From Oscarella lobularis (lineage: Eukaryota > Porifera > Homoscleromorpha > Homosclerophorida > Oscarellidae): a DNA stretch of 64,000 nt. Below the pieces are notes generated by a model that made no database searches, was not told the DNA's origin, and was given only the letters and a program-made list of their open reading frames with translations. Of this stretch, positions 1 to 10,512 are shown one piece after another. Each line of letters starts with the position of its first letter. The stretch's first letter is position 1. The stretch spans positions 372,001 to 436,000 of the forward strand of contig NC_089179.1 of assembly GCF_947507565.1 (NCBI RefSeq), read 5' to 3'. The position numbers and the translations under genes are program-made.

Positions 1-2228
1 ATGAGCGCACGCTAAAGAAAAAGAAGCCAAAGATGGGTTCCATGTGGAAGAACGTCAAGCTGTTCACGTTCTTTGCCATCCTCTTCTCTTTTACTCAAAG
101 CCTCATGATAAACGGTAAACGCATGATGATCGACGGGGCAACAAAAGCACGTGAATCTCCTCGCAGGTTTTTTCCCATCGAGCGTATCGTCTCTCGAACG
201 TCGCTACGATCTCACGAGCACGCAGGCGGGCTTCCTCTCGAGCGCCTACGACATCTCCTGCGTCGCCTTCGGCTTGATCGTCGGCTACGTCGGCGGTAAA
301 TCGCATCGGCCTCGCGCACTCGCTCTAGGCAGCTTCCTTCTTGCGATCGCCGCCTTTGCGTGGGCAGTGCCCCAGTCGTTTACGAGACCTTACAAACCGA
401 GTCGCAATGACAGCGCGCACGAATTGTGCGACGTCACGCCGTCTGAATTCACGTCCAATTGCCTATCTCGCACAGGTCAATCGGGCGCCTACGTCATATT
501 CGTCTTCGCTATGATTCTCGGCGGTTTCGCCGGCACCATACTCTACGTCCTCACGCCAACTTTTCTTAGTGACAATACAACAAAACACGCGTTTTTCGCC
601 CACACCGGTTTCTTCAACGCCGCATCTCCTCTCGGCGCGGCAATTGGATACATCGTCGCTGGTTCCGTCTTCTTGAATATTTACGTTGATTTGGGTACAA
701 GTCGACCTGATGGTCTCACCCCCGAACATCCGGCTTGGGTTGGCGCCTGGTGGCTGCAGTTTGTGGTCGCAGGCTGTCTACTCCTTCTCACTAGCTTACC
801 ATTGCTCTGCTTTCCAGGCCGAATTCGACGCAGACGACTTGTCAGCGTTCGCGAGTCAATCGAAATGATCGAAGAGCGAGAGAAGAAAAGTATTGGGGAG
901 GATTCGAAGGAAAGTGCATCGACATCGACGCAGACTGGCAGGTCGTGGAACGAGTTTTGGGGTCGACTTCGCGTCGTTCTACGCAATCCCGTTCTAATGT
1001 TTGCCATTTTCGGAAATATGTTTCTCGCTATTGTTGTCGGGGGACTCAACCTCTTTTTGCCTAAGTTTCTTCAGCAACAGTTCAGCATTCCCGCTTCGAG
1101 CTCAAGCATTGTCGCCGGAGCGGCAACCGTTCCGAGTGCCGTCCTTGGTAGCGTCGTAGTTGGACTGGTCGCAAAGCGGATTAAATTATCTGGACGCGGC
1201 TCAGCCAATGGATTGTGGATATTTGCCGTGATAGGCGTGGGAACCGTGTTAACATTTCTCATGGTTTGCAAGACGGGTCCTATAGCGGGATCAATGAATT
1301 CGGCTTACAATGACAGGTCATTCTTTTATTTCTGTGTGTTGCGTTAGGCGAAAGTTTTTTTAGCGGCTCGTCCAAGGATAATTTGACGTCGTCTTGCAAT
1401 GTGCAATGCTCGTGCGAAACGGAGACGTTTGATCCAATATGCGGCATCGATAAATTCACCTACTTTTCGCCGTGTCACGCCGGCTGCACAAAATCAAACG
1501 CAACAGAAGAAGATGACGATGATGTATATACAGTAGTTCTTTTTTCAATGGTATTCTCTTATACTGACTCGTTTTAGTTTATCTATTGGGATTGCTCATG
1601 CATCAAAGCAGATGAACGCGAGTCTGACGAGGGTTATCTGTATCAAGCAAAGTCAGGAAGTTGCGATCCGGAAGGTGGTTGTCCGTGGTTGATCCCATTT
1701 TGCGTTTTTACCGCTCTCGCGATCTTTATCATTTTTGGCGGTGGGGCTTTGTATGTGAATGTTCTCATTCGGTGAGTAGTACGTCCACCCGAGCTGACGC
1801 TTCTTGATTTTTTTCTCCTACGTAGGTGCGTTGCTAAACCGGATAGGTCACTTGGATTAGGAATTCACCGAATGTTCTCTCACTGTGGCTTCATTGTGGG
1901 ACCCATTCTCATTGGCGCCGTGATCGATTTGAGTTGCGTGCTGTGGAGCTCGAATTGCGGCAGGAGAGGCAGTTGCTGGGTGTACGATAACGAGAAGATG
2001 GCCTACTACGTTCTCATAGTTACCGAAGCGGTTTTCACGCTCGCTTTTATTTGTTTCTTCGTGTCGTGGTGGTGCTTCAAGAAGGAAATGGAGGTGGCAA
2101 TTGATGAGTGCGATACCGTTCATCCTCCTTCTATGAATAACGACGCCTCTACCGGTGAGAGAAAAGAGGAGGAGAAAAAGAAGAAAGCGTGGTCTGACGA
2201 TACGGATCAGAGTGCCATGGAGTATTAA
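1..2228 (+). CDS. SLCO: Solute carrier organic anion transporter (OATP/SLCO family), 5' partial
   Basis: Multi-pass plasma-membrane transporter for organic anions. The reading frame is open to the left edge, so the start is probably outside the window; an in-frame ATG at 33 is the alternative. The first exon ends near 114 and joins 167 (52-nt intron), giving an N-terminal TM1 followed by the ERRYDLTSTQAG segment typical of OATPs. The family signature appears as WVGAWW near 737-756. Further introns lie at about 1316-1346, 1510-1577 and 1772-1826. The extracellular Kazal-like cysteine-rich loop that marks OATPs is at about 1387-1500 and continues after the intron. The last exon (from 1827) holds the final membrane segments and a Lys/Glu-rich cytosolic tail. 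Exon boundaries are read from GT..AG sites and frame, so individual junctions may be off by a few bases. Substrate cannot be inferred. Confidence 0.9.
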
Positions 2229-2310
2229 TGAAAACGGTATGCTTTTTGGTCATAACTGTATCTCCTTAATAATGTAGTCCTCTTCACTATACTAATAGTT
2301 TTCTACATGA

Positions 2311-3095
2311 TTAGAGTATGACGCAGGACGAGCTCGCTCTGGGATTCTCTTCGGCGTCCAAAGCCGCCGCTTTAGCGCGTTTCTTCTCCTCCTTCTCTTT
2401 GCGTTTGCGATCGACTTCGTTTTGCTTGTCGATGCAGGCCATTGCAAACATTTTGAATTCCTGATAATTCAATTCCTACACGAGGCATTGGGAACGAAAT
2501 TTAGAAGAGAAAAAACTCAATATATACTTGATCGCCAGAAACGTCAAACTCGTTGAACAATCCTCGAATAGTACCCTTGTCAAAATTGAAGAGAAACCCT
2601 ACAGTTTCAAATTCTTCTGCCGATATGTTATTGCTTCCGTCTTCGTCCAGCAGCTCAAAAACCGTTCGCGAATGACGGTGGATGAACTGCTTCTCTTTGT
2701 TATCCTCAGTAAATGTAGACTATATAAGGCCCTAAGATTATGTCAGGAAGCCTACCTTTACTGCAAGCAGAATGCAAGCTAGGAGATAAAATTCGTCAAA
2801 GTCAAGCACTCCTGAACCGTCAATGTCGAGCATATCAAACACGTTATATATTTGTTTTCTGCTGAGATCGGTTATCGACTTCATAAATGCCAGAAACTGA
2901 ACGTCTAAAATCAAAAGTATAGCAGAGAGAAAGAGAGATCTAGGGTTGTTTTTGTCCTGTACCGTCAATAGCCATTTCGTCTCTGATATCCAACGCTTTG
3001 AAGAATTCAAAGAGAATCGAAGCCTCTCTTGCCGTCAGCAAAAAGTACTTTTCGTTCAGATGAAACAGGTCGAGAAATTTTGATCTGATTTTCAT
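2311..3095 (-). CDS. EFCAB9: EF-hand protein orthologous to EFCAB9 (CatSper auxiliary subunit)
   Basis: Small calcium-binding protein. In mammals EFCAB9 is the Ca2+/pH sensor of the sperm CatSper channel. Four exons can be read on the minus strand: about 3095-2970, 2910-2750, 2700-2530 and 2476-2311. The order of blocks matches mammalian EFCAB9: an N-terminal helical part, then EF loop DIDGSGVLDFDE (exon 2), EF loop DEDGSNNISAEE (exon 3), a third degenerate loop split over exons 3 and 4, and a Lys/Glu-rich tail ending in CVIL. The first two loops keep the acidic ligands at positions 1, 3 and 12, so calcium binding is likely. The start is the Met at 3095, which aligns with the family N-terminus; a longer in-frame start at 3149 is less likely because it overlaps the divergent neighbour's promoter. 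About 200 residues. Confidence 0.83.
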
Positions 3096-3160
3096 TTCGT
3101 CAATGAAGTTGATATGAATGATTGAGACACGAGTCGTCACACCTACCACGCGAAAGAGCC

Positions 3161-4556
3161 ATGAAAATCAAGATCGGCACGACATTTCTGGAGCTCGGCG
3201 GACCTCACCTGAAAGAGATGCAAGATTCCAGTCATCTAATGAGCGATCCAGACGCTCTGCGCAAAGAAATAGAGGAGAAAGGGTGACCCCCGACTCTATT
3301 CATCGCCACGCGTGATAAACAATCTTCCGCCGAGCAGCTACTTATTCATACGCGGACTCCACGACCGCCAAGACGTCTTGGAAGCTCGTCGAGCCGTTCT
3401 CGACTACATACGAAGCTGCGGCGACGAAAAACTCGATCCGGCCTACAAATGGGAAGAGGGCGTGCTCGATTCGCGCTGCGGACGCGGCTGCGTTCCTTTC
3501 ATGGAGGTGCCCCAATGCATATCCAAAAAAATATGGTAGACTACTCATTATTAATTTTCTCTCTCTAAAGGGAAAGAATCGGATTACCCATAGTGAGACT
3601 GTGCTCAAAGTCTTAGAAGGGCATCGAGGTAAAGCGAACTTTTCCTGCAGAATATTTGACTCGTGAAATCGCGTGTGCAGTTCGAAATTTTTTTAAAATG
3701 TTTTTTCGTGAACCGGCAAAGACGTTTGACTTCAAATGGCTCAGGCGAGTAAATGTATCTGAGACTCCTCCCGTCTTTATATGTAATGAGTTTCATATCT
3801 AGGGCCATGTACAACGAGGGCTTTACTGGTGCTCACGTTGACAACGTCTACATGTCGCGAGGATCGAGTGAAGTGTGCACAATCTGGACGCCGTTTGGCG
3901 ACGTTCCTCTTGAAATGGGGACACTGGCTGTCGTAGAAGGATCACACAAGCTACCTGGGTACTAAACGGTATATTTTCTTCTTTAGAAATACTAAAGACT
4001 TAATTAAGATTTAAAAAATTTCAAAGTACGTACGGTAACATGGACTTAGAGGCCGAGCATTTGCAAGGTTAGTCAATTCCGATTGTCTGATCAACAAGCA
4101 TGGGATTTGTTATAGGATCTGGTTGGTTCACTGAAGACCCTTTGGAAATCGTTGAACGATTTGGCGGCGTGTGGAAAACGGCGAACTTCAAGGCTGGCGA
4201 CGCCTTAATTTTTACTCTCCGGTATAGAAAACGCAGAGGCGAGCGCTAGCGTGAAAACGATTTGTCTACTATAGAACCGTTCATATGTCGACAGTCAATA
4301 CAACTCACTTTGCAAGAATCAGCTGCGATACCAGGTCCACCTACAGCAAAGCTGTTGCGAGACTGAAATATATTGTCTTATACCTTCCAGATGGTTGCCA
4401 GGCTCTCACAAAGCCGATCCACGCTTCGTGGGAGACCTGAAGCAAATTTCTGACCTTAAATTCGGCGTACACGCTCAAACAGCGAAAGACGAAGCCGACT
4501 CCGAGTCAAACGTCGTCACCATGGAGCAGAAGAAGGCCGAATGGGGTTTCCAATAA
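3161..4556 (+). CDS. PHYHD1: Phytanoyl-CoA dioxygenase domain protein (PHYHD1-like)
   Basis: Fe(II)/2-oxoglutarate-dependent oxygenase of the phytanoyl-CoA hydroxylase family. Exons read from frame and splice sites: 3161-3280, 3338-3508, 3571-3631, 3681-3744, 3803-3958, 4027-4069, 4116-4221, 4275-4335 and 4391-4556. The GFTGAHVDNVYM block carries the His-x-Asp pair of the iron triad, and TVHMSTVN near 4276 supplies the distal His. The substrate-facing loop PFGDVPLEMGTL matches PHYHD1. Length, about 300 residues, fits PHYHD1, and the C-terminus ends WGFQ. It starts 65 bp from the EFCAB9 start on the opposite strand, so the two probably share a promoter. The physiological substrate is not known from sequence. 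Confidence 0.87.
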
Positions 4557-4653
4557 GGTGCAGTGTACCCAAAATTATTTTTCTACTTTTTATTGCAAAA
4601 ATAACCGAAAACACTCCATTAATCAGAATAGGAATTTATAGCTGGCTAAAAAT

Positions 4654-6702
4654 TCAGCCCGGGGAGAGTTCTCGAACGGATTGACGCTCGGCGGCCTGCT
4701 GCTGAAGAATGTTCGTCACAATCATCTTCGCTATTCGAAACGCCATCTCCTCCTTATCCTTGTCCTCATCCGAGCCGAGAACAAACCGTTTCACAGCGCG
4801 GGAAACGCGACTTCGAAATCCCTTTCGCTCGTACGCGGCAATCACTTCCAATTGGACGCCAATGAATGACTCGTAAATACCGAACTCGTCAACGCGACCA
4901 AGGGAAAAACTAAAGAGAAAAAGAAGACCAGTCACCCCACCACCAAAAATATAAGTATCTCTATTCTACTCATTTAGTTGTCTTTGCCACAGTGCGTCTG
5001 GATTCTCCCCACAGTCAATGCCCAGCTCCTCGTTAAATGACGATCGAACCTTTTCCTCGGGCGAGGGCAGCTCCGCTGTCTCGTCGTCGCCACTGTCCTT
5101 TTCCGGCTCGCCAGGCACCACTGAGCTTCTACGCGATGACCTCGCCGATCCCTTGACAGCGTTCAATAATTCCGACAAGTGACTATGATAAAGATCGCTA
5201 CGCAGGAAGTTCCAAAAATGACTCTATATATAAAGGGAGTCAATTAATTCAAACCCTGAAGAGGAATGAAAGGAGATTCGCCCTACCTCCATTCTATTAT
5301 AGGCTATTTTCTGTGAACTACTAAAGCAAGTTGGCAAAGGCCCACCCTCCCTACATATATTATTTTCCACTTCGAAACGAACCCGGTCATCAAAGCCAAC
5401 AGGCTGAGTCGCCTGCAAAGAAAAATACCTAGGAAGAGAACCAAGTCAAAGAAGGAGAACGCCAGGAAATAAATTTCCACGTTACTTATCATAAAGTATC
5501 ATGCAATCGCTGACGGCCTCGTCGGCGTTATACGTTCCCACTTTCATCTGGTCGAGCAACTGCTCTTGAACATGTTCGGCGGTGAGCCAGAATTCCAGAA
5601 AGCCAGTATCACTTTCTCGCTCGAGAAACTGCATGAAATAGCCAAGCATCGTTTCATGATAGAGAACGTCGCGTAGGCTGAATTTTCCGCCGGTTAATAC
5701 GTCGATTTGATAGCGACACATGTATTGGCTGGACAAGAAATCTTGATAATATCTAGAAGAGAGAGAATCGATTGGCTGATGTCACGTGGGGAAAATCATT
5801 CGCTTACTTTTTATGAATAAGATCAAAGACTTGATCCTGCGCTTGACGAAAGCAGGCGGGATCAATAAAGCCATCCGATTGACATATACTACTCTCGACT
5901 TGCTGACGAAGATTATTGCCCAGCAGAACAGGATTCCTCGCTTCAAGAGAAAGATACGTCTCATAGACGTTGAGTGCATCGGCTCGAGCACCTAAGACGA
6001 TTTATCTGACGTCATAAATCCTCATTTTTATTCCTCTTACTCTCGCTCTGCTGTCTCTGAGCCAATCCTATGTTATGTCGCTTCGCTTGAAGAACGGCTT
6101 CCCGTCTTCTTTCCGATACGCGTCGCTCGCGACCCAGTCGATCCGTCGTTGCCAAGGCAACCGACGACAAGCCCAATAGTTGACGACGATCGTCGTTTCC
6201 GGCGACGGTGCGCGCGTTCGCGCGAATTCCTCGCTGCTGATTCGCCGGACTGCCTTGATAGACTTTGAGTCGTTCGGTTGCCGTGACGAAGAAACTCTCG
6301 GCGGCGAGCCAAAATTGCACGATCGTCGCGTTGCCTTCGTTCTCCATGAATTGAATGAAGTAGGGGAGGGCGGCGTTGTCGGTGAGTAGCTCGTAGAGCG
6401 TGCAGTGGAGCTTCGATTTGGACGTTGCACGGCGATTTATGAGCGGGTGGGTCGGTTCTAGTGACGTGGACGCTGTGAGGTGACCGCTCTTTTTCTCCGG
6501 GTGCGGTGAGCGACGCGGTTCGTCTGATTTTGCTGTTTTGGCTTTTCGTTTTGCTTTGGAGTTGGATTCTGGTGTTTCGTGAGACGCGGGTCGTCTCGTA
6601 GAGCTTCCTGAGCTCGTCGCTTCGGAGAAGAGCGGAGTTTTCCTCAATTGGGGTCCTCGCTGGTTTTTTGTGCGTCTTACCGGGCTTCTCTCTCGCGTGC
6701 AT
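4654..6702 (-). CDS. AKAP10: AKAP10 (D-AKAP2): dual RGS-domain A-kinase anchoring protein
   Basis: Scaffold that tethers PKA regulatory subunits. Reading right to left: the first RGS half-domain (ALPYFIQFMENEG and FWLAAESF, about 6400-6290), a Ser/Arg-rich insert, an exon at about 5997-5796 that completes RGS1, a second RGS domain (YQIDVLTGGKFSLRD and FLEFWLTAEHVQEQ, about 5735-5510; then FSLQATQPVGFDDRV, about 5430-5290), an acidic linker (about 5178-4980), and a C-terminal amphipathic PKA-binding helix EEMAFRIAKMIVTNILQQ near 4735-4690. This order matches vertebrate AKAP10. The Met at 6702 is in a different frame from the RGS exon. A 25-nt GT..AG intron right after MHAREKPG would join them; otherwise the start lies in an unseen upstream exon. 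The part left of 5272 is single-copy; the rest is duplicated at 10570-11997. Confidence 0.86.
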
Positions 6703-7208
6703 TTTAGACCATGCTAATAACAGATCGAGAAAGTCTCGAGAAAGCGAAAATGAACTTTAAACGAAGTTGAAATGCAGAAGAACGCCCGTCGTGAAGCGTG
6801 CGCTAGCTCTACGCGTCTCGAAGAACGATTCAGATTCGCGCTCGTCGCAGACGGCCTTGGAATTTGCTGGCGACTCGAAGCAGCACGAACTAACGACGAG
6901 CGAAGCCTTCCAGCGCAGCGGTAAACGCGAACGGGGTCCCCTAGCTAGCTCGTTCTCTTTCCATTACCTCTCCTTCGAGGCTCAATTGAAGTTGTCAGCC
7001 ATTATTCATGCCAGAGCCTCGGAATTAATTAACGTAAAGGGAAGGCCTTTGAGACGTTAGTAATTGGGGCCTCCGAGCCCCATCACCAACGAAAAACGAA
7101 AACTAGATAGGAAACCCCATTTCTTTCTCGCATCACAGCAAACACAGCGTACAAAAAAAGGCACAAGTTACACGGGATGAACAGACAAGTGTCTGCATCA
7201 GTAGTCTA
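6703..7208. other. Spacer: AKAP10 5' flank and SRCR-A 3' flank
   Basis: About 500 bases between the AKAP10 start and the SRCR-A stop, both on the minus strand. It must hold the AKAP10 promoter and the SRCR 3' untranslated region. A 97-codon open frame crosses it on the plus strand (6767-7060), but the corresponding stretch of the duplicate has a 1-bp length difference at its beginning and no known domain, so I do not call it a gene. No AATAAA hexamer is evident for the minus-strand SRCR transcript. The same spacer is repeated at 11998-12502 with very few differences. Confidence 0.6.
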
Positions 7209-10200
7209 CTACTCGCAAACAACACCAGCGTTGTATTGATACCGAGTGCAGTAGTAATTGTAATTTCCCCAACCATCGAAAGAGCAATCTTGTAATTGTT
7301 TTTCATTTCCATTGCACCGCACTTCGTCCATCCACATTGTAATGGAAGTGCTACCAAACGTTGATCCTGTTGTATACCTTTGAGCTCTTGTAAAACCCAA
7401 TTGTCGACAAACGACGTGTGCGTCATTCAGATCCCAATAGCGTTGACAAACTCTTCCCCACTGGTTATTGTAATTCACTTCGACGCGACCTTCATGGGGG
7501 CCAGACCCACCAACAAGTCTTATACTTTCTTTGCAGATAACTCCGGCGACGTAACTGGAACTGCTGCATCTTCCTTTTGTCCAGGACGAGAATCGACAGC
7601 GCCTAAGAGTTGCCTCGTCCCCACTACATGTCACGTCATTCATCCACAATAACTGCAGCGCTGTGCCAAAAGTCCCTTTAGTCGCAAAGGGACTCTTCAC
7701 AAAAATCCCGAGTTCTCTGCACACAACGGCTGCAGCTTTCGAATCCCAGTCGCTGTCACACACGCCTCCCCATGACCCTTTATGGAAAATCTCAACTCGG
7801 CCCTCGTTTGAATTACTGCCGCCGATAAGCCTGATTCGCAATTTGTTGCACACAATTCCGGCGTCTTCATCGTGAGAGCAGCTATGTAACCCCCAACCAG
7901 GAAACCGGCATTCTGCAAGGCTGTTCTCTTCTACTGTACAAGTGACTTCGTCCATCCAGATGGGTCCCGTTCCACGTCCATAATACGAATGGCTCCGGTA
8001 TTTTTTTGCTGGCCCATATCCCAATTCAAGACACGCTACAGTAGCATCTTCTATTTCCCAGTTGTCATCGCATATTGTACCCCACTGTCCTTTGTGGAGG
8101 ATTTCAATCCGCCCTTCTTCTGGAACAGAGCCTCCAACAAGACGCAGGTTTGGAACGCAGTCAACTGAAACGCTACGTTTGGAAGAGTCCGAATGACAAT
8201 TGTGTTGGGCGCAGCTGTCCAACTTTGTCTCGTTTCCGTAACACAGAAAGCCTGACGACAACACCTCTTGTGAGGTCTCAACGATGCTTGAGCTCTTTGC
8301 TTTGTAAAATCCCAGCTGTTGGCAAGCAACGTCACCAACGTGGGCATTGTGCGCATTCCATGTGTTTTCGCAAATGGCTTTCCAAATTCCGTTGTGAAGG
8401 ATTTCAACATTGCCACTATGTGAAGTAAGCCCATCGACGAGTCGGATGTTTTCGGCGCACACGACTGTGGCAATGCGGCCGCGATGCGTGCAGTCGTGTT
8501 TTCCCCAGCCACTAAACTCACAGTCTGCAAGATTTCCTTCAGTTCCATTGCAAGCCAGCTTGTCCATTAGCACTATTTCGGAATTGTGTCCTGATAGTTC
8601 AGTAGTGTTGTAAGACACGGCTCGATAATACCCCAACTGCCGGCAGGCAACATGCGCGTCGTTTAAGTCCCAGTTCCGACTGCACAGTCTACCCCAAACG
8701 CCTTTATGAAGCACCTCAACAATTCCTTCATTTGCCCTTGTCCCACCAACTAATCTGATGTCTGACACGCAGGCTACTCCTGCCTGACGATCGCAGTAGC
8801 GTTTCTCTCGTACTCTGAAAGAGCAGTCAGCAAAATCGGACTCGTCTCCTGTACACTGAATATTTTCTAATGTCGACTGTTCTATTTGTTGATCGTCTGG
8901 AAACGAAGCGCCAAAGTACCCTTTGGCTTTGTCATATCCAAGCTTCCGGCAGACGACTTGAGCGTCATTCATATCCCAATTATCGTCGCAAACGGCGCGC
9001 CAAACACCGCTAAGCAGCACTTCAACGCGACCCTCCTCAATTGAAGAGCCTCCAACGAGCCGAATGTCAGCGAAGCAAGTGATCTCCACGTCGTTTTCAT
9101 GAGTGCAAGCAGGCTCGCGGACACCCCAGCCCGGAAACGTACATTCGTCCAGTCGATTTTCGATACCCGTGCAAGCAAGATTGCTCATCCAAATCTTGTC
9201 GGACTTGCTGCCCGACTCAGAAGCGCGTCCCGTTTGTTTGGCTCCGTGGAATCCCAACTGCCTGCACGCTACGTGCGCGTCATATAAACCCCAGCCTTTG
9301 TCGCATACTGTGCCCCATTTTCCGTTGCGAAGAACCTCGAGTCTGCCCTCCTCGGGACGCAGTCCGCCGACAAGTCGAATGTCTCCCGTGCAGACGACAC
9401 CCACGTCTTGACTGTGATTGCACTGGTGAATTCCCCATCCGCCGAACGAACACTCAGACAAGTCGGATTCGGTGCCACTGCAGCGCAAACCGTCCATCCA
9501 GATCGCTCCCGATCCCTCGCCGAAATGAGCACCTCTCGTGGCAGCAGTTGCACCGCTGTAGCCGCGATTCATCTGACGACAGGCGACGGCAGCATCGGCG
9601 ATATCCCAGTCATTGTCGCAAATCGTTCCCCAGACACCGTTTCGTAGGAGTTCAACTCGACCTTCCCATTCTGTCGAGCCACCGACCAGTCGCATTTGAG
9701 ACCCCCCTGGATGTATGTATTCGCCTATTGGACCGCCGCTTTGGCCCTGTTCACCCGTTGATCCTTCGGGATCTTCACTTACACCCTCTTTTCCGCGATC
9801 GCCCTTTTCGCCTTTCGGTCCTCGAAGGCCGCGAAGACCCTGTTCTCCCTTCTGTCCGGCGGCGCAGAATTCACCGGGTTGGCAGCGTTTAGCTACCTCT
9901 TTCAGAATGTGGCCGACGAATCCACTGAAGAATTCATCACCAGTCTGTCGGGAAAATCGTTTCTTGTTTGAAATGATCTGATCGGGAGGGAGGGGCACAG
10001 ACTGGGGAATTTCGTCCCTGATGAGTTGCATCAAGTCGCGGTGGTCGCTTTTCAAGAGATTCATCTCAGATTCGAGCTGCTCTTTGCTTTGTTTCAGTTG
10101 GTGCAAACTCTGCTTCATCTCGACGATAGAGACAATGCAGTACACCGTTGCTATTCCAACCACGAGGGATATGAATAGACCCAACCACGAGACAACGTGC

Positions 10201-10268
10201 AATTGGCGGCAGCGGGCGACGTACTCGCCAGAGTCCTCTTTTCCTTTCATTCGTTTCTTTCTACTCAA
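7209..10268 (-). CDS. Type II membrane protein with coiled coil, collagen-like segment and 8 SRCR domains (copy A)
   Basis: Single-exon gene of 1019 codons. Residues 1-25 are a basic cytosolic tail, about 28-50 a signal-anchor helix, and about 52-85 a polar coiled-coil stretch. A basic KKRFSR site near 103 could be cleaved by furin. A short Gly-X-Y collagen-like run follows near residues 140-165; in this copy it is interrupted after about nine triplets. Then come eight SRCR domains, each beginning with a variant of RLVGG and containing the WGTICD-type and VACRQLG-type cores and even numbers of cysteines. The order anchor-coil-collagen-SRCR recalls vertebrate class A scavenger receptors (MSR1, MARCO) with a multiplied SRCR part. 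Sponges are known to use multi-SRCR proteins as aggregation receptors. A role in recognition of microbes or other cells is inference. Confidence 0.87.
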   Translation of the reverse strand: MSRKKRMKGKEDSGEYVARCRQLHVVSWLGLFISLVVGIATVYCIVSIVEMKQSLHQLKQSKEQLESEMNLLKSDHRDLMQLIRDEIPQSVPLPPDQIISNKKRFSRQTGDEFFSGFVGHILKEVAKRCQPGEFCAAGQKGEQGLRGLRGPKGEKGDRGKEGVSEDPEGSTGEQGQSGGPIGEYIHPGGSQMRLVGGSTEWEGRVELLRNGVWGTICDNDWDIADAAVACRQMNRGYSGATAATRGAHFGEGSGAIWMDGLRCSGTESDLSECSFGGWGIHQCNHSQDVGVVCTGDIRLVGGLRPEEGRLEVLRNGKWGTVCDKGWGLYDAHVACRQLGFHGAKQTGRASESGSKSDKIWMSNLACTGIENRLDECTFPGWGVREPACTHENDVEITCFADIRLVGGSSIEEGRVEVLLSGVWRAVCDDNWDMNDAQVVCRKLGYDKAKGYFGASFPDDQQIEQSTLENIQCTGDESDFADCSFRVREKRYCDRQAGVACVSDIRLVGGTRANEGIVEVLHKGVWGRLCSRNWDLNDAHVACRQLGYYRAVSYNTTELSGHNSEIVLMDKLACNGTEGNLADCEFSGWGKHDCTHRGRIATVVCAENIRLVDGLTSHSGNVEILHNGIWKAICENTWNAHNAHVGDVACQQLGFYKAKSSSIVETSQEVLSSGFLCYGNETKLDSCAQHNCHSDSSKRSVSVDCVPNLRLVGGSVPEEGRIEILHKGQWGTICDDNWEIEDATVACLELGYGPAKKYRSHSYYGRGTGPIWMDEVTCTVEENSLAECRFPGWGLHSCSHDEDAGIVCNKLRIRLIGGSNSNEGRVEIFHKGSWGGVCDSDWDSKAAAVVCRELGIFVKSPFATKGTFGTALQLLWMNDVTCSGDEATLRRCRFSSWTKGRCSSSSYVAGVICKESIRLVGGSGPHEGRVEVNYNNQWGRVCQRYWDLNDAHVVCRQLGFTRAQRYTTGSTFGSTSITMWMDEVRCNGNEKQLQDCSFDGWGNYNYYCTRYQYNAGVVCE

Positions 10269-10512
10269 CTGAGTAAAGGAACTCTATTGTGTATTGTGTA
10301 TAGAAAATTCACGTGATCTGTGAAAAAGAAGAGTTAACGTAATTATGTCACACGACGCCACAATTCTTCACCGCATTGAGCACTTAATCTCCGGACGAGC
10401 AGACATCCTTTATTTGAAAACGCCTAGATGACGAGCGGTTTGTTATAAAACATAAACAAAATTAGCCAGGAGTAAGAAAACACAGACACTTGAGTAGCGG
10501 ATTCAGTCAGAT
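10269..10512. promoter_or_regulatory. Upstream region of SRCR copy A, ending in a remnant of GPCR 3' sequence
   Basis: The stretch upstream of SRCR-A (transcribed leftward) is nearly identical to 15557-15790 upstream of SRCR-B. In the B setting the same sequence is also the 3' flank of the GPCR gene and contains a minus-strand AATAAA (15697-15702, TTTATT on the plus strand). It therefore probably combines the SRCR promoter with the GPCR poly(A) region. No other element stands out. Confidence 0.5.

Noticed and set aside
6148-6161. Perfect X-box-like palindrome gttgccaaggcaac in AKAP10 (also 11443-11456)
   Set aside because: It lies in coding sequence for V-A-L-A-T on the minus strand and both copies simply share it by duplication; chance codon use is sufficient.
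6767-7060. 97-codon plus-strand open frame between AKAP10 and SRCR-A, repeated at 12067-12354
   Set aside because: Its beginning differs by a 1-bp indel between duplicates, only the second copy has an in-frame ATG, and no domain is visible. Persistence is explained by the recent duplication.
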